In this document: one piece after another, positions 1 to 7,562 of the stretch
How the letters are laid out: every line of letters begins with the position of its first letter
How positions within the stretch are numbered: the first letter of the stretch is position 1
Assembly: GCA_002371705.1 (NCBI GenBank)
Contig: DFGI01000031.1
Location: 1 to 12,258, forward strand
Origin: Bacteroidales bacterium UBA3754
GTDB taxonomy: Bacteria; Bacteroidota; Bacteroidia; Bacteroidales; UBA1715
Length of the DNA stretch: 12,258 nt
Direction: 5' to 3'
Translations under genes and position numbers: made by a program
The notes under the pieces: model-generated
Told to the model about the DNA's origin: nothing
The model's database searches: none
The model's input: only the letters and a program-made list of their open reading frames with translations

Positions 1-395
1 ACGACTTCATCTATGCTATCATTATTGAAGAAACTGGTTGGATTGGGGCAATTTTCGTAATTGCATTGTATATATGGTTTATGTTGCAGTCGCTACGGCT
101 AGTGAGGAGCTTCAAACATTTGTTCGATACACTTGTGGTGCTCGGATTGTCGTTTGTTTTGACGACTCAGGCGTTTCTGCACATGGCTGTTGTTGTGAAC
201 TTATTGCCTGCAACTGGACAAACGTTGCCAGTGATAAGTTCGGGCGGTTCGTCGCTGTTCATTACGTGCATTGAGTTCGGAATCATTCTCGGAATGTCGC
301 ATTACGCCAACAATAAAAATGATTCCGATGGAACAGAAAAACAGGAACATTCATCTAAAAATATAAAAACTGTTGAAAATGAAAGTGTTAATTAG
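1..395 (+). CDS. ftsW: FtsW, septal peptidoglycan polymerase (3' end only)
   Basis: This is the C-terminal part of FtsW, the SEDS-family glycan polymerase that works with a class B penicillin-binding protein at the division septum in the inner membrane. The reading frame is open from the window edge (first full codon at 3) and gives about 130 residues. It begins with DFIYAIIIEETG, which matches the family's conserved DFIFAxxxEExG loop, and later has GQTLPVISSGGSS, the family's GxxLPxxSxGGSS signature. Three hydrophobic segments are visible: one just after the first motif, one around LVVLGLSFVLTTQAFL, and one around SLFITCIEFGIILGM. A polar tail of about 30 residues follows. The usual Tyr before GGSS is Ser here. 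The 3' end overlaps the start of murG. Upstream genes (probably murD, mraY and others) lie outside the window. RodA is a related alternative, but the dcw context makes FtsW much more likely. Confidence 0.94.
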   Translation, partial: DFIYAIIIEETGWIGAIFVIALYIWFMLQSLRLVRSFKHLFDTLVVLGLSFVLTTQAFLHMAVVVNLLPATGQTLPVISSGGSSLFITCIEFGIILGMSHYANNKNDSDGTEKQEHSSKNIKTVENESVN

Positions 396-1470
396 TGGCG
401 GTGGTACAGGTGGACATATTTTCCCTGCGGTGAGCATTGCGAATGCGTTGCGGGAAAAATATCCCGATTGCGAAATTTTGTTCGTGGGGGCTGAAACTCG
501 TATGGAAATGGAACGGGTTCCTGCCGCTGGCTACAATATTGTTGGTTTGCCAATCCGAGGGTTCGATAGGGCGCACATTTGGAAAAACATTTCGGTATTG
601 ATTGATTTAGCGAAAAGTATGCGTAAGGCGAAAAAAATCGTGCGCGAATTTCAACCTGATGTGGCTGTTGGCGTTGGCGGCTATGCCAGCGGTGCAGCTA
701 TGAAGGTCGCAGCAAAAATGGGCGTGCCTGTTTTACTGCAGGAACAAAATGGATTTGCTGGTGTTACCAACAAATTGCTGAAAGACGATGCAAGCAAGAT
801 TTGTGTCGCTTACGAGGGTATGGAAAAATTCTTCCCGGCTGAAAAAATTATTCTTACAGGAAATCCAGTCCGTCAGAATCTTGTTGGTGGCAGCAAGGAC
901 GAAGCTTTGAAAGAATTTGGTTTCACTGCCGATAAAAAGATTTTATTAATCATCGGCGGAAGTCTTGGCGCACGTACTATTAATAATAGTGTGATTGCTC
1001 ATCTGAAAGAAATATCGGAAAGTGGTGTTCAGGTTCTGTGGCAAACAGGCAAAGGATATATTGAGGCGGCACGCAAAGCGACTGAACCGTTTATGTCGGA
1101 ACGATTGGTGGTGACTGATTTCGTGGCTCGTATGGATTTGGCATACGCTATGGCTGATTTGGTGATTTCGCGCGCTGGCGCAAGTTCCATTTCGGAATTG
1201 TGCCTGCTGGGAAAACCTGCTATTTTGGTGCCGTCACCAAACGTTGCCGAAGACCATCAAACGCATAATGCAATGGCTTTGGTCAATAAAAATGCGGCTG
1301 TGCTTGTAAAAGATGCTGATGCGGAACAAAATATGATTTCCACTGCGTTGCAGTTGATTACTGATGAAACAAAACTAAGCGAGTTGTCGAAAAATGTGTC
1401 GCTGTTGGCGCAACGTGATTCGGCAAATAGAATCGCCGACGAAGTCGTTAAATTGATTAAGACAAAGTGA
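379..1470 (+). CDS. murG: MurG, UDP-GlcNAc:lipid I N-acetylglucosaminyltransferase
   Basis: MurG is a peripheral inner-membrane GT-B glycosyltransferase that adds GlcNAc from UDP-GlcNAc to lipid I, giving lipid II. I chose ATG at 379 (363 aa) because the protein then starts MKVLISGGGTGGH, as the family does; an in-frame TTG at 373 would add two residues. Visible motifs are the N-domain glycine loop GGGTGGH (7-13), a second glycine-rich loop VGVGGYASG (97-105), QEQNGFAGVTN (121-131), the C-domain loop IIGGSLGART (191-200), and the nucleotide-sugar region SRAGASSISEL (264-274) with EDHQTHNA (291-298). Length is normal. The start lies 17 bp inside ftsW and the stop overlaps the murC start, so translation is probably coupled. 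There is no Shine-Dalgarno sequence; the upstream stretch is A-rich. Confidence 0.97.
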   Translation: MKVLISGGGTGGHIFPAVSIANALREKYPDCEILFVGAETRMEMERVPAAGYNIVGLPIRGFDRAHIWKNISVLIDLAKSMRKAKKIVREFQPDVAVGVGGYASGAAMKVAAKMGVPVLLQEQNGFAGVTNKLLKDDASKICVAYEGMEKFFPAEKIILTGNPVRQNLVGGSKDEALKEFGFTADKKILLIIGGSLGARTINNSVIAHLKEISESGVQVLWQTGKGYIEAARKATEPFMSERLVVTDFVARMDLAYAMADLVISRAGASSISELCLLGKPAILVPSPNVAEDHQTHNAMALVNKNAAVLVKDADAEQNMISTALQLITDETKLSELSKNVSLLAQRDSANRIADEVVKLIKTK

Positions 1471-2855
1471 TGGATAGAATGTATTATTTTTTGGGTATCG
1501 GTGGAATTGGAATGAGTGCTCTTGCTCGCTATTTTAAGCTGCAAGGTGCTACAGTCTATGGCTACGACCGTACTCCTTCCGAACTAACGCAGACATTGGA
1601 ATCGGAAGGAATGATGGTGCATTATGTTGACTCTGTCGATGAAATTCCTGCGGAAATCAAAGCGGCAAAGGAAAACACCATCGTTGTGGTTACCCCAGCC
1701 ATACCTAAAGATAATCTTGAGTATAACTACTTTGTAACAAATGGATTCACTATTCTGAAACGTGCACAGGTGCTGGGACTCATTTGTCGCGACAAGAAAA
1801 CGGTGGCGATAGCCGGAACGCACGGAAAAACGTCCACAACAACTTTCACATCGCATTTACTGCACAATTCGCATTGTGGTGCAAGTGCGTTTTTGGGTGG
1901 AATTTCAAAGAATTTTAATTCCAATTTTGTGTTCGACGATTCTTCGGATTTGATAGCTGTGGAAGCTGACGAATTTGATCGCTCGTTTCATAATCTCTAT
2001 CCGTCAACGGCTGTTGTTACAGCTATGGATGCCGACCATCTTGATATTTATGGCACACATAAGGCGGTGATAGAATCGTTCTATCTGTTTGTACGTCAGA
2101 TTGAAAACGGAGGAACGCTTATCCATAAAATAGGTTTGGATTTTAGTCCAATAGCACAAGAACTTGCTCAACATAACGTAACGGTTTATTCGTATTCGCT
2201 TGACAATCCGAATGCTGATTTTTATATGAGGTCAATAGAAATCCGCGACAATGCGTTTGTGTTGACGTTGCATACTCCGTTTGGTGATTTTTCAGGTTTG
2301 CAATTCGCGTTACCGGGAAAAACAAATGTTGAAAATCTTGTTGCTGCTTCGGCTGCTTCATTGGTAAACGGATTAACTGCCGACGAACTGAAATCTGGCA
2401 TTGCATCGTTGAAAGGCGTTGTGCGCCGTTTCGATGTCCACGTTGCTACGCCAAAATGTGTGTATATCGACGATTATGCGCATCACCCAGCCGAACTGAA
2501 AGCGTGCATTGAATCCATTCGCGAAATGTATGTGGGGAAGAAACTCACTGGCGTGTTCCAACCTCATTTATACACGCGAACACGTGATTTCGCCGAAGAA
2601 TTCGCACACAGTTTGTCATTGCTTGATGAACTGATTCTGCTTGATATTTATCCTGCACGGGAATTGCCGATTCCGGGTATTACCTCGAAAGTGATTTTCG
2701 ACAAAGTTACCTGTGCGAAAAAAGAAATGTGCAAAAAAGAGGATTTGCTCGAAGTTTTAAAACAGAAAAATAACATAGAAGTGTTGATAACAATGGGCGC
2801 AGGTAATATTGACCGCCTTGTGCCGCAGGTTGCGGAATTAATGAAAAAACGATAG
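1470..2855 (+). CDS. murC: MurC, UDP-N-acetylmuramate--L-alanine ligase
   Basis: MurC is a cytoplasmic ATP-dependent Mur ligase that adds the first amino acid, L-Ala, to UDP-MurNAc. The product is 461 aa, normal for the family, in three domains. The UDP-binding Rossmann domain starts with FLGIGGIGMSALARYF (7-22). The central ATPase domain has the P-loop AGTHGKTSTT (115-124), EADEFDRSF (165-173) and DADHLDIYG (187-195). The C-terminal ligase domain has DDYAHHPAE (334-342) and FQPHLYTRTRDF (363-374). The choice of MurC rather than MurD, E or F rests on GGIGMSALA and DDYAHHP. ATG at 1470 shares one base with the murG stop; GTG at 1467 and ATG at 1479 are also in frame. No ddl gene follows, as is usual in Bacteroidota. 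Confidence 0.97.
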   Translation: MDRMYYFLGIGGIGMSALARYFKLQGATVYGYDRTPSELTQTLESEGMMVHYVDSVDEIPAEIKAAKENTIVVVTPAIPKDNLEYNYFVTNGFTILKRAQVLGLICRDKKTVAIAGTHGKTSTTTFTSHLLHNSHCGASAFLGGISKNFNSNFVFDDSSDLIAVEADEFDRSFHNLYPSTAVVTAMDADHLDIYGTHKAVIESFYLFVRQIENGGTLIHKIGLDFSPIAQELAQHNVTVYSYSLDNPNADFYMRSIEIRDNAFVLTLHTPFGDFSGLQFALPGKTNVENLVAASAASLVNGLTADELKSGIASLKGVVRRFDVHVATPKCVYIDDYAHHPAELKACIESIREMYVGKKLTGVFQPHLYTRTRDFAEEFAHSLSLLDELILLDIYPARELPIPGITSKVIFDKVTCAKKEMCKKEDLLEVLKQKNNIEVLITMGAGNIDRLVPQVAELMKKR

Positions 2856-2856
2856 T

Positions 2857-3630
2857 ATGAAACAGAAAATTATGACATATCTTCCGTTGGCGCTATTGAC
2901 GATTGTGGCGATAGCGAGCCTCTCGTTCTCCGAGATGGAACGGGCAGCCTTGCGTTGTACCGATGTCGTGATTTCTATCGAAAAAAATGCGTCGCATTCC
3001 GATTTTGTCACCGATGACGATGTATATGAAATGATGGGGGCGAACCGCAATATGTTGATTGGTCGAGAACTTTCGGAATTCAATCTTTCGGAGGTTGAGT
3101 CCTCAATAGAGAACAATCCATCCATTCTTGAATGTGAAACATATTTTACCATCAATGGGGAATTGTATGTTAAAGTGCGTCAGCGTACGCCAATAATGCG
3201 TGTGGTTTCGCAAAACGACGATTTCTATATTGACGAGTTTGGCGTGGAAATGCCGTTGTCGGAACACGCATCGGCGCGTGTTATTGTGGTCTCTGGCGAA
3301 ATCAATGAACCATATCAGGCTAACAAGAATATCTTTTCAAGCGATGAATCTAAATTGTTGCAGGATATGTTTGGATTGACAAACAAAATCCGCAACGATG
3401 AAATGTTTCTGCCTCTTGTTGAACAAATATATGTTACACAAAATCAGGAACTGATATTGGGAAGCAAAATCGGACCAGCCCGCATTGAATTCGGTTCAAT
3501 TGATGGTTGTGATGAAAAATTGAAGCATCTGAAGGCGTTTTTCAATGCTGAAAAGGTGCGCGAAAATTGGCAACAATATAAATCGTTGTCACTCAAGTAC
3601 AAGAATCAAATAGTATGCACAAAAAAATAA
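2857..3630 (+). CDS. ftsQ: FtsQ/DivIB-type cell division protein
   Basis: This is a 257-aa bitopic inner-membrane protein that fits FtsQ, the divisome scaffold linking early and late division proteins. A short basic start (MKQK) leads into one membrane helix at about residues 7-24. A POTRA-like region follows at about 35-108, with a hydrophobic then polar pattern ending in ELYVKVRQRTPIMRVV; strands ending in VxVxQRxP are typical of FtsQ. The rest (about 110-257) resembles the beta domain, including YIDEFGVEMPLS and the terminal YKSLSLKYKNQIVC. Sequence conservation in this family is low, so position between murC and ftsA carries much of the identification. It starts 1 bp after the murC stop and ends 12 bp before ftsA. 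Cleavage of the N-terminal segment as a signal peptide is possible but unlikely. Confidence 0.9.
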   Translation: MKQKIMTYLPLALLTIVAIASLSFSEMERAALRCTDVVISIEKNASHSDFVTDDDVYEMMGANRNMLIGRELSEFNLSEVESSIENNPSILECETYFTINGELYVKVRQRTPIMRVVSQNDDFYIDEFGVEMPLSEHASARVIVVSGEINEPYQANKNIFSSDESKLLQDMFGLTNKIRNDEMFLPLVEQIYVTQNQELILGSKIGPARIEFGSIDGCDEKLKHLKAFFNAEKVRENWQQYKSLSLKYKNQIVCTKK

Positions 3631-3642
3631 AATAAAAAAAGT

Positions 3643-5010
3643 ATGGAACAAGAAGTAAAACAATCAGTGGATGCGGCTAAAATGTTTGCCGCAATTGATG
3701 TAGGAACAACGAAGATTGTTGCTCTGGTCGGCTACAAAAACGAAAACAACGAGATTGTGGTCTGCGGAATGAGTAACATTCCTTCGTCGGGAATTTGGAG
3801 TGGTGAGGTTTCTCACGTGTCAAGTGCAGCAAAATCTATACAACAGGCTGTAGAGGAAGCTTCGAAAGAGGCAGGTTTTTTTCCAAAAAAAGTCGTTGTG
3901 GGTGTTGCTGGTCGCCACGTGCACGCAATCCGTTTTAGTGTCCCGAAAACAAGAGAAGATGCTGCGGCTGAAATCACGCAGGATGAGTTGGAGCAATTGA
4001 AAAAGGATGCCCGCAATGTCGCAATTGGCTTCGATGAGGAAATTATCAACGTCGTGCCGCAAAGCTACGTGCTCGATGGCGCTGAATTCGTTGACCCAAT
4101 TGGTATGGCGTGCAAACACATTGATGCAAACTATCAAGTTGTTGTTGGTAAAATCCAAGCATTGATGCAGTTGAAACAAAGTGTGCAAATGGCAGGACTT
4201 GAGCTCGTTGAAGGAGGCTTGTATCTTGAACCGCTTGCTTCGGCGGATGCCGTGCTTACTCCAGAAGAAAAAAATCTTGGCGTGGCTCTTATTGATATTG
4301 GAGGTGGAACAACCGATATTGCCATATTCAAGGATAATGTGTTGAAAGCTACTGCGGTAATTCCATTTGGAGGCAATCTTATCACGTTGGATATTAAAAA
4401 GGGCTGTGACATTTTGGAAACCGATGCCGAAGAAATCAAAAAACAATATGGCGAGGCTATTAAAGCGTATGCGTCGAATGCTATAATTTCTATTGAAGGC
4501 GTGCCGGGGCAAGCCCCAAAGGAAATTTCAGTAGGACATCTATCTGGAATCATTCAATCACGTGTTGAGGAAATTATAGACTCCGCAATGTTCGAAATCG
4601 GACAGGCTGGTTTTGTGAGAAATCTTGGAGCTGGCGTTGTTGTGACTGGTGGTGGCTCGAAGTTGAAAAATATGTCGCAGTTGCTTTCATTTAAAATTGG
4701 CGTGTCTTCTAAAATCAGCTCGCCAATTCGGAGTGTTTCATATAACGACAATACAATGTTTCAAGATCCAATGTATTCAACTTCGGTTGGCTTGCTAATG
4801 AAGGCTGCCACAATTTTCGACGCTGAATACAAACAAATGTTGGCAAAACAAGCTGAAGAAGCAGAAAAAGCTAAAGAAACAGAGAGTGTTCAGACGGAAC
4901 CTGAAACGAACGAAACTACAGACGAACCAAAACATCATTTGTTTGGCACGCTTAAAAATAAAATGAAAAATGTAGTGTCGGGATTCTTTGAAGTAGATTC
5001 TGAGTATTAA
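3643..5010 (+). CDS. ftsA: FtsA, actin-like divisome protein and FtsZ membrane anchor
   Basis: FtsA is an actin-fold ATP-binding protein that tethers FtsZ filaments to the inner membrane and recruits later division proteins. The 455-aa product has the actin-type motifs in order: phosphate 1 AAIDVGTTKIVALVG (16-30), phosphate 2 LIDIGGGTTDIAIF (216-229), and adenosine loop VVVTGGGSKLKNM (332-344). The FtsA-specific 1C subdomain falls between phosphate 1 and 2, at about 95-175. A charged, Glu/Lys/Thr-rich linker (about 400-430) leads to an amphipathic C-terminal helix with LFGTLKNKMKNVVSGFF (433-449), the expected membrane-targeting sequence. Thirteen polar residues precede the first strand; the in-frame ATG before FAAIDVG is a possible internal start, but 3643 follows a normal 12-bp A-rich gap. 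ftsZ starts 18 bp downstream. Confidence 0.97.
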   Translation: MEQEVKQSVDAAKMFAAIDVGTTKIVALVGYKNENNEIVVCGMSNIPSSGIWSGEVSHVSSAAKSIQQAVEEASKEAGFFPKKVVVGVAGRHVHAIRFSVPKTREDAAAEITQDELEQLKKDARNVAIGFDEEIINVVPQSYVLDGAEFVDPIGMACKHIDANYQVVVGKIQALMQLKQSVQMAGLELVEGGLYLEPLASADAVLTPEEKNLGVALIDIGGGTTDIAIFKDNVLKATAVIPFGGNLITLDIKKGCDILETDAEEIKKQYGEAIKAYASNAIISIEGVPGQAPKEISVGHLSGIIQSRVEEIIDSAMFEIGQAGFVRNLGAGVVVTGGGSKLKNMSQLLSFKIGVSSKISSPIRSVSYNDNTMFQDPMYSTSVGLLMKAATIFDAEYKQMLAKQAEEAEKAKETESVQTEPETNETTDEPKHHLFGTLKNKMKNVVSGFFEVDSEY

Positions 5011-5028
5011 TCATAAAAACGTACGATT

Positions 5029-6408
5029 ATGGTGGATGAAGAATTAATAGATTTTGGTGGCGGACCAATTCAGGCCGCATCAATTACCGTGATAGGCGTT
5101 GGCGGTGGTGGAGGTAACGCAGTGAACCGCATGTTCAACGAAGGAATAAAATATGTGAATTTCATTGTCTGTAACTCCGACCGACAGGATTTAAATAAAA
5201 GCTCCGTTCCTACGCAAATCCGCTTGGGTGAAGGGTTAGGTTGCGGTAGCGACTCGGAAAAAGGTGAAGAATACGCCCGCGAAAAAACTGAGGAAATCCG
5301 TGAACGTTTGGAAGGCACGCAGATGTTGTTCATAGCCGCTGGTATGGGTGGTGGTACTGGTACTGGTGCCGCACCTGTGATTGCTGGTATAGCGAAGGAA
5401 ATGGGAATCCTTACCGTGGCAATTGTCACGTTGCCATATAAATTTGAAGGTCCTGACCGTATGAGCAGCGCAATTCGAGGTGTGGAAGCATTGTCGCAAA
5501 GTGTTGACTCTATTCTGGTTATCAACAATGAGACGTTGCGCGAACTACATGGAGCTTTGAAATTGCGTGAAACATGGGCAAAAGCCGATGAAACACTTGC
5601 TACAGCCGCAAAGGCAATTGCCGATATTATGCAAAAAACAGGTTTTGTGAACGTTGATTTTTGTGATGTGCAGGCAGTATTGAAGGACAGTGGCGTTTCG
5701 GTTATGGCAGCTGGCTCGGCGTCTGGCGAAAACAGAGCGTTTGAAGCTGTTGAACGCACGTTGAATAGTCCGTTGCTGAACAAAGCAGATATTCGTGGTG
5801 CAAAAAAGATTTTGTTGAACATCACATCTACCGAAGAAAATGAGTTGACGGGCGATGAACTCGGTATTATTATGGAATATATCCGTCAAAAAGCGGAAAC
5901 CGATGTTAATATTACGTGGGGTTATATGATGGATCCGCCAGAATCAGGAGAAGAAATTGGTATAACAATGATTGCCACTGGTTTTGGAATGAACGATATT
6001 CCTGATTTGAGAAAACCAGAGGAACCAGTGAAACATGTGCTTCGCCGTCCCGGACAAGGACCACAAGTTCTAACGGAACCATCTGCGGCACCGCAAACAG
6101 GCAGTCAAGGCGAATTGTTTGCCAACGATGATGTCGTGGATATTTCCATAAACAAAACAAAATTTGACTATGCCAAAGTTCGCGAAATGGATGACATCTC
6201 CATCTTGGAGGAACAACCTGCGTTCTTGCGTCAGCAGCAAATATCGAATGTCGCTGCGCAACCAACTACGCAGAGTCGCGCGCAGGCAATCTCCGAAGAT
6301 GTTGCAAACAGAATTCAGGGAACGGCACCGTCTCAATTTTCGTTGGATAAAGATTCTAAAGGACTAATACTTGGCGACAACAAGTATTTAAATCATAACG
6401 TGGATTAG
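5029..6408 (+). CDS. ftsZ: FtsZ, tubulin-like division GTPase
   Basis: FtsZ polymerises with GTP into the cytokinetic ring at midcell. The 459-aa product starts with a short acidic segment, then the nucleotide-binding loop IGVGGGGGNAVNRM (22-35), the tubulin signature GGGTGTG (107-113), and the T7 loop NVDFCD (208-213), whose D210 and D213 are the expected catalytic aspartates. The globular core ends near residue 325. A variable Pro/Gln/Glu-rich linker follows, containing PAFLRQQ (397-403), which looks like the C-terminal peptide that binds FtsA in other bacteria. Here it is followed by about 55 more residues, ending in KYLNHNVD. FtsA, the likely partner, is encoded just upstream. The gene is the last of its unit: an intrinsic terminator starts 36 bp after the stop. 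Confidence 0.98.
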   Translation: MVDEELIDFGGGPIQAASITVIGVGGGGGNAVNRMFNEGIKYVNFIVCNSDRQDLNKSSVPTQIRLGEGLGCGSDSEKGEEYAREKTEEIRERLEGTQMLFIAAGMGGGTGTGAAPVIAGIAKEMGILTVAIVTLPYKFEGPDRMSSAIRGVEALSQSVDSILVINNETLRELHGALKLRETWAKADETLATAAKAIADIMQKTGFVNVDFCDVQAVLKDSGVSVMAAGSASGENRAFEAVERTLNSPLLNKADIRGAKKILLNITSTEENELTGDELGIIMEYIRQKAETDVNITWGYMMDPPESGEEIGITMIATGFGMNDIPDLRKPEEPVKHVLRRPGQGPQVLTEPSAAPQTGSQGELFANDDVVDISINKTKFDYAKVREMDDISILEEQPAFLRQQQISNVAAQPTTQSRAQAISEDVANRIQGTAPSQFSLDKDSKGLILGDNKYLNHNVD

Positions 6409-6443
6409 TTCCTCCCGTTATACATAAAAAACATACTTTTTTG

Positions 6444-6475
6444 CCCGGAGATGTGCATTCTCCGGGTTTTTGTTT
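6444..6475 (+). terminator. Intrinsic terminator after ftsZ
   Basis: A perfect 8-bp stem (CCCGGAGA at 6444-6451 with TCTCCGGG at 6459-6466), a 7-nt loop and a following T run (TTTTTGTTT) form a textbook Rho-independent terminator. It lies 36 bp after the ftsZ stop and about 140 bp before the rpsL promoter, so it should insulate the dcw unit from the ribosomal unit. A T run also precedes the stem (6437-6442), but nothing converges on it from the other strand. Confidence 0.93.
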
Positions 6476-6562
6476 GATATACATAATTATATTGTATCAA
6501 ATTCACCATAAATCAATCAAATTTTGTCCTATCCAAGCCGCCCCTATTCAAGGAAATATGAA
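6476..6562. other. AT-rich spacer between terminator and promoter
   Basis: This stretch lies between the ftsZ terminator and the promoter region of rpsL. I see no reading frame, RNA gene, repeat or recognisable operator in it. A small GC-richer patch (AAGCCGCCCC at about 6535-6544) stands out from the AT-rich surroundings, without an evident pairing partner or known motif. Confidence 0.5.
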
Positions 6563-6610
6563 TATTTTCAAAAAAAAAATGCGTTTTTGATTGTATTTCA
6601 AAAAAATATG
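6563..6610. repeat. Imperfect direct repeat of TATTTTC-A(n)-TG with A-tracts
   Basis: Two similar units, TATTTTC followed by A10 and TG (6563-6581) and TATTTC followed by A7 and TATG (6594-6610), start 31 bp apart, close to three helical turns. One lies upstream of the -33 box and one within the promoter spacer. In-phase A-tracts bend DNA and can raise promoter strength, so a regulatory role is plausible. In AT-rich intergenic DNA, chance similarity is also possible. Confidence 0.45.
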
Positions 6611-6618
6611 TACCTTTG
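6586..6618 (+). promoter_or_regulatory. Bacteroidota-type sigma-70 (SigABfr-like) promoter for rpsL
   Basis: The sequence TTTG at 6586-6589 and TACCTTTG at 6611-6618 match the Bacteroidota primary-sigma consensus (-33 TTTG, -7 TAnnTTTG), with a 21-bp spacer, inside the usual range. Transcription should begin a few bases after 6618, giving a leader of roughly 50 nt before rpsL at 6674. An A10 run (6570-6579) lies just upstream of the -33 box and may act like an UP element; an A7 run (6600-6606) lies in the spacer. I infer that this promoter drives the whole str/S10 unit, since no other promoter or terminator is evident downstream in the window. Confidence 0.85.
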
Positions 6619-6673
6619 CAACCCGATTTAATGGGAATAGTATATCTAATAATTTAACAATAAATACAATAAT

Positions 6674-7057
6674 ATGCCTACAATTCAGCAGTTAGTAAGA
6701 AAGGGTAGAGTTGAGATTGACGACAAAAGTAAATCTCCAGCGTTAGACTCATGCCCTCAAAAAAGAGGTGTATGTGTTCGTGTTTACACAACAACACCAA
6801 AGAAACCTAATTCTGCAATGCGTAAAGTTGCCCGTGTACGTTTAACAAACGGCAAGGAAGTCAACGCTTACATTCCAGGAGAAGGTCACAAACTTCAAGA
6901 ACACTCTATCGTATTAGTACGTGGCGGTCGTGTGAAAGACTTGCCAGGTGTGCGTTATCACTTAGTGAGAGGTGCATTGGATTCATCAGGTGTTGAAGGA
7001 AGATTGCAATCACGCTCTAAATATGGAGCAAAACGTCCAAAAGAAACGAAAAAATAA
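6674..7057 (+). CDS. rpsL: 30S ribosomal protein S12
   Basis: S12 sits at the decoding centre of the 30S subunit and affects accuracy of tRNA selection. The 127-aa product shows the near-invariant stretches CPQKRGVC (27-34), YTTTPKKPNSAMRKV (38-52), GEGHKLQEHS (69-78) and GGRVKDLPGVRYH (84-96). Residues linked to streptomycin resistance or dependence elsewhere are the sensitive type: Lys43, Lys88 and Pro91. Asp89, the site of methylthiolation by RimO in other bacteria, is present. It is the first gene of the ribosomal unit, about 50 nt after the predicted transcription start. The leader has no Shine-Dalgarno sequence. Confidence 0.99.
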   Translation: MPTIQQLVRKGRVEIDDKSKSPALDSCPQKRGVCVRVYTTTPKKPNSAMRKVARVRLTNGKEVNAYIPGEGHKLQEHSIVLVRGGRVKDLPGVRYHLVRGALDSSGVEGRLQSRSKYGAKRPKETKK

Positions 7058-7076
7058 TTTTTAAATAGCATTTTCA

Positions 7077-7553
7077 ATGAGAAAGAGTAAACCAAAAAAA
7101 CGAGTAATTCTTCCAGATCCTAAGTTTGGGGATGTGGATGTAACGAAGTTCGTAAATAATCTTATGCTTGATGGCAAGAAAAGCATCGCATACGAAATTT
7201 TTTATGATACGTTAGATATCGTTGAAGAAAAGAAACAAACTGCCGAAATGTCTGCGTTAGACGTTTGGAAAAAGGCCTTAGACAATGTAACTCCATTGGT
7301 TGAGGTAAAAAGTCGCCGTGTGGGTGGTGCTACGTTCCAGATTCCATCTGAAATTCGTCCAGACCGCCGTCAGTCAATCGGTATGAAAAACTTGATTTTG
7401 TTCGCACGTAAACGTGCCGGCCATTCAATGAAAGATAAATTAGCTGCTGAAATTTTGGCTGCCTTCAACGAAGAAGGTGGAGCTTTCAAGAAGAAAGACG
7501 AAACTCACAGAATGGCAGAAGCGAACAAAGCATTTTCTCACTTTAGATTCTAA
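7077..7553 (+). CDS. rpsG: 30S ribosomal protein S7
   Basis: S7 is a primary 16S rRNA-binding protein that nucleates assembly of the 30S head and lies near the E site. The 158-aa product starts MRKSKPKKRVILPDPKFGD and contains the family's typical blocks: KFVNNLMLDGKKS, LVEVKSRRVGGATFQIP, and AFNEEGGAFKKKDETHRMAEANKAF (only parts given) near the C-terminus. Length is normal for the phylum. It begins 19 bp after rpsL and ends 9 bp before fusA, the standard str-operon order. In E. coli, S7 represses its own operon by binding the rpsL-rpsG gap; here that gap is very short and shows no obvious S7-type RNA structure. Confidence 0.98.
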   Translation: MRKSKPKKRVILPDPKFGDVDVTKFVNNLMLDGKKSIAYEIFYDTLDIVEEKKQTAEMSALDVWKKALDNVTPLVEVKSRRVGGATFQIPSEIRPDRRQSIGMKNLILFARKRAGHSMKDKLAAEILAAFNEEGGAFKKKDETHRMAEANKAFSHFRF

Positions 7554-7562
7554 TAGAACACA

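Noticed and set aside
38..274. A 78-codon + strand frame at the window start, with many Cys residues
   Set aside because: It is out of frame with the clear FtsW motifs over the same bases, so it is a shadow.
3820..4512. A 230-codon open frame on the - strand inside ftsA
   Set aside because: It is antisense to intact actin-fold motifs of FtsA and has no family resemblance; Phe/Ser/Asn-rich translation is what reversed Lys/Glu/Ala codons give.
5070..5825. A 251-codon open frame on the - strand inside ftsZ
   Set aside because: It is fully antisense to a clear FtsZ, and its translation shows Ser/Pro-rich runs typical of the reverse of Gly- and Ala-rich coding sequence, with no recognisable domain.
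6622..6635. A possible hairpin CCC...GGG in the rpsL leader
   Set aside because: Only three pairs close an 8-nt AT-rich loop, too weak to call an attenuator or a ribosomal protein binding site.
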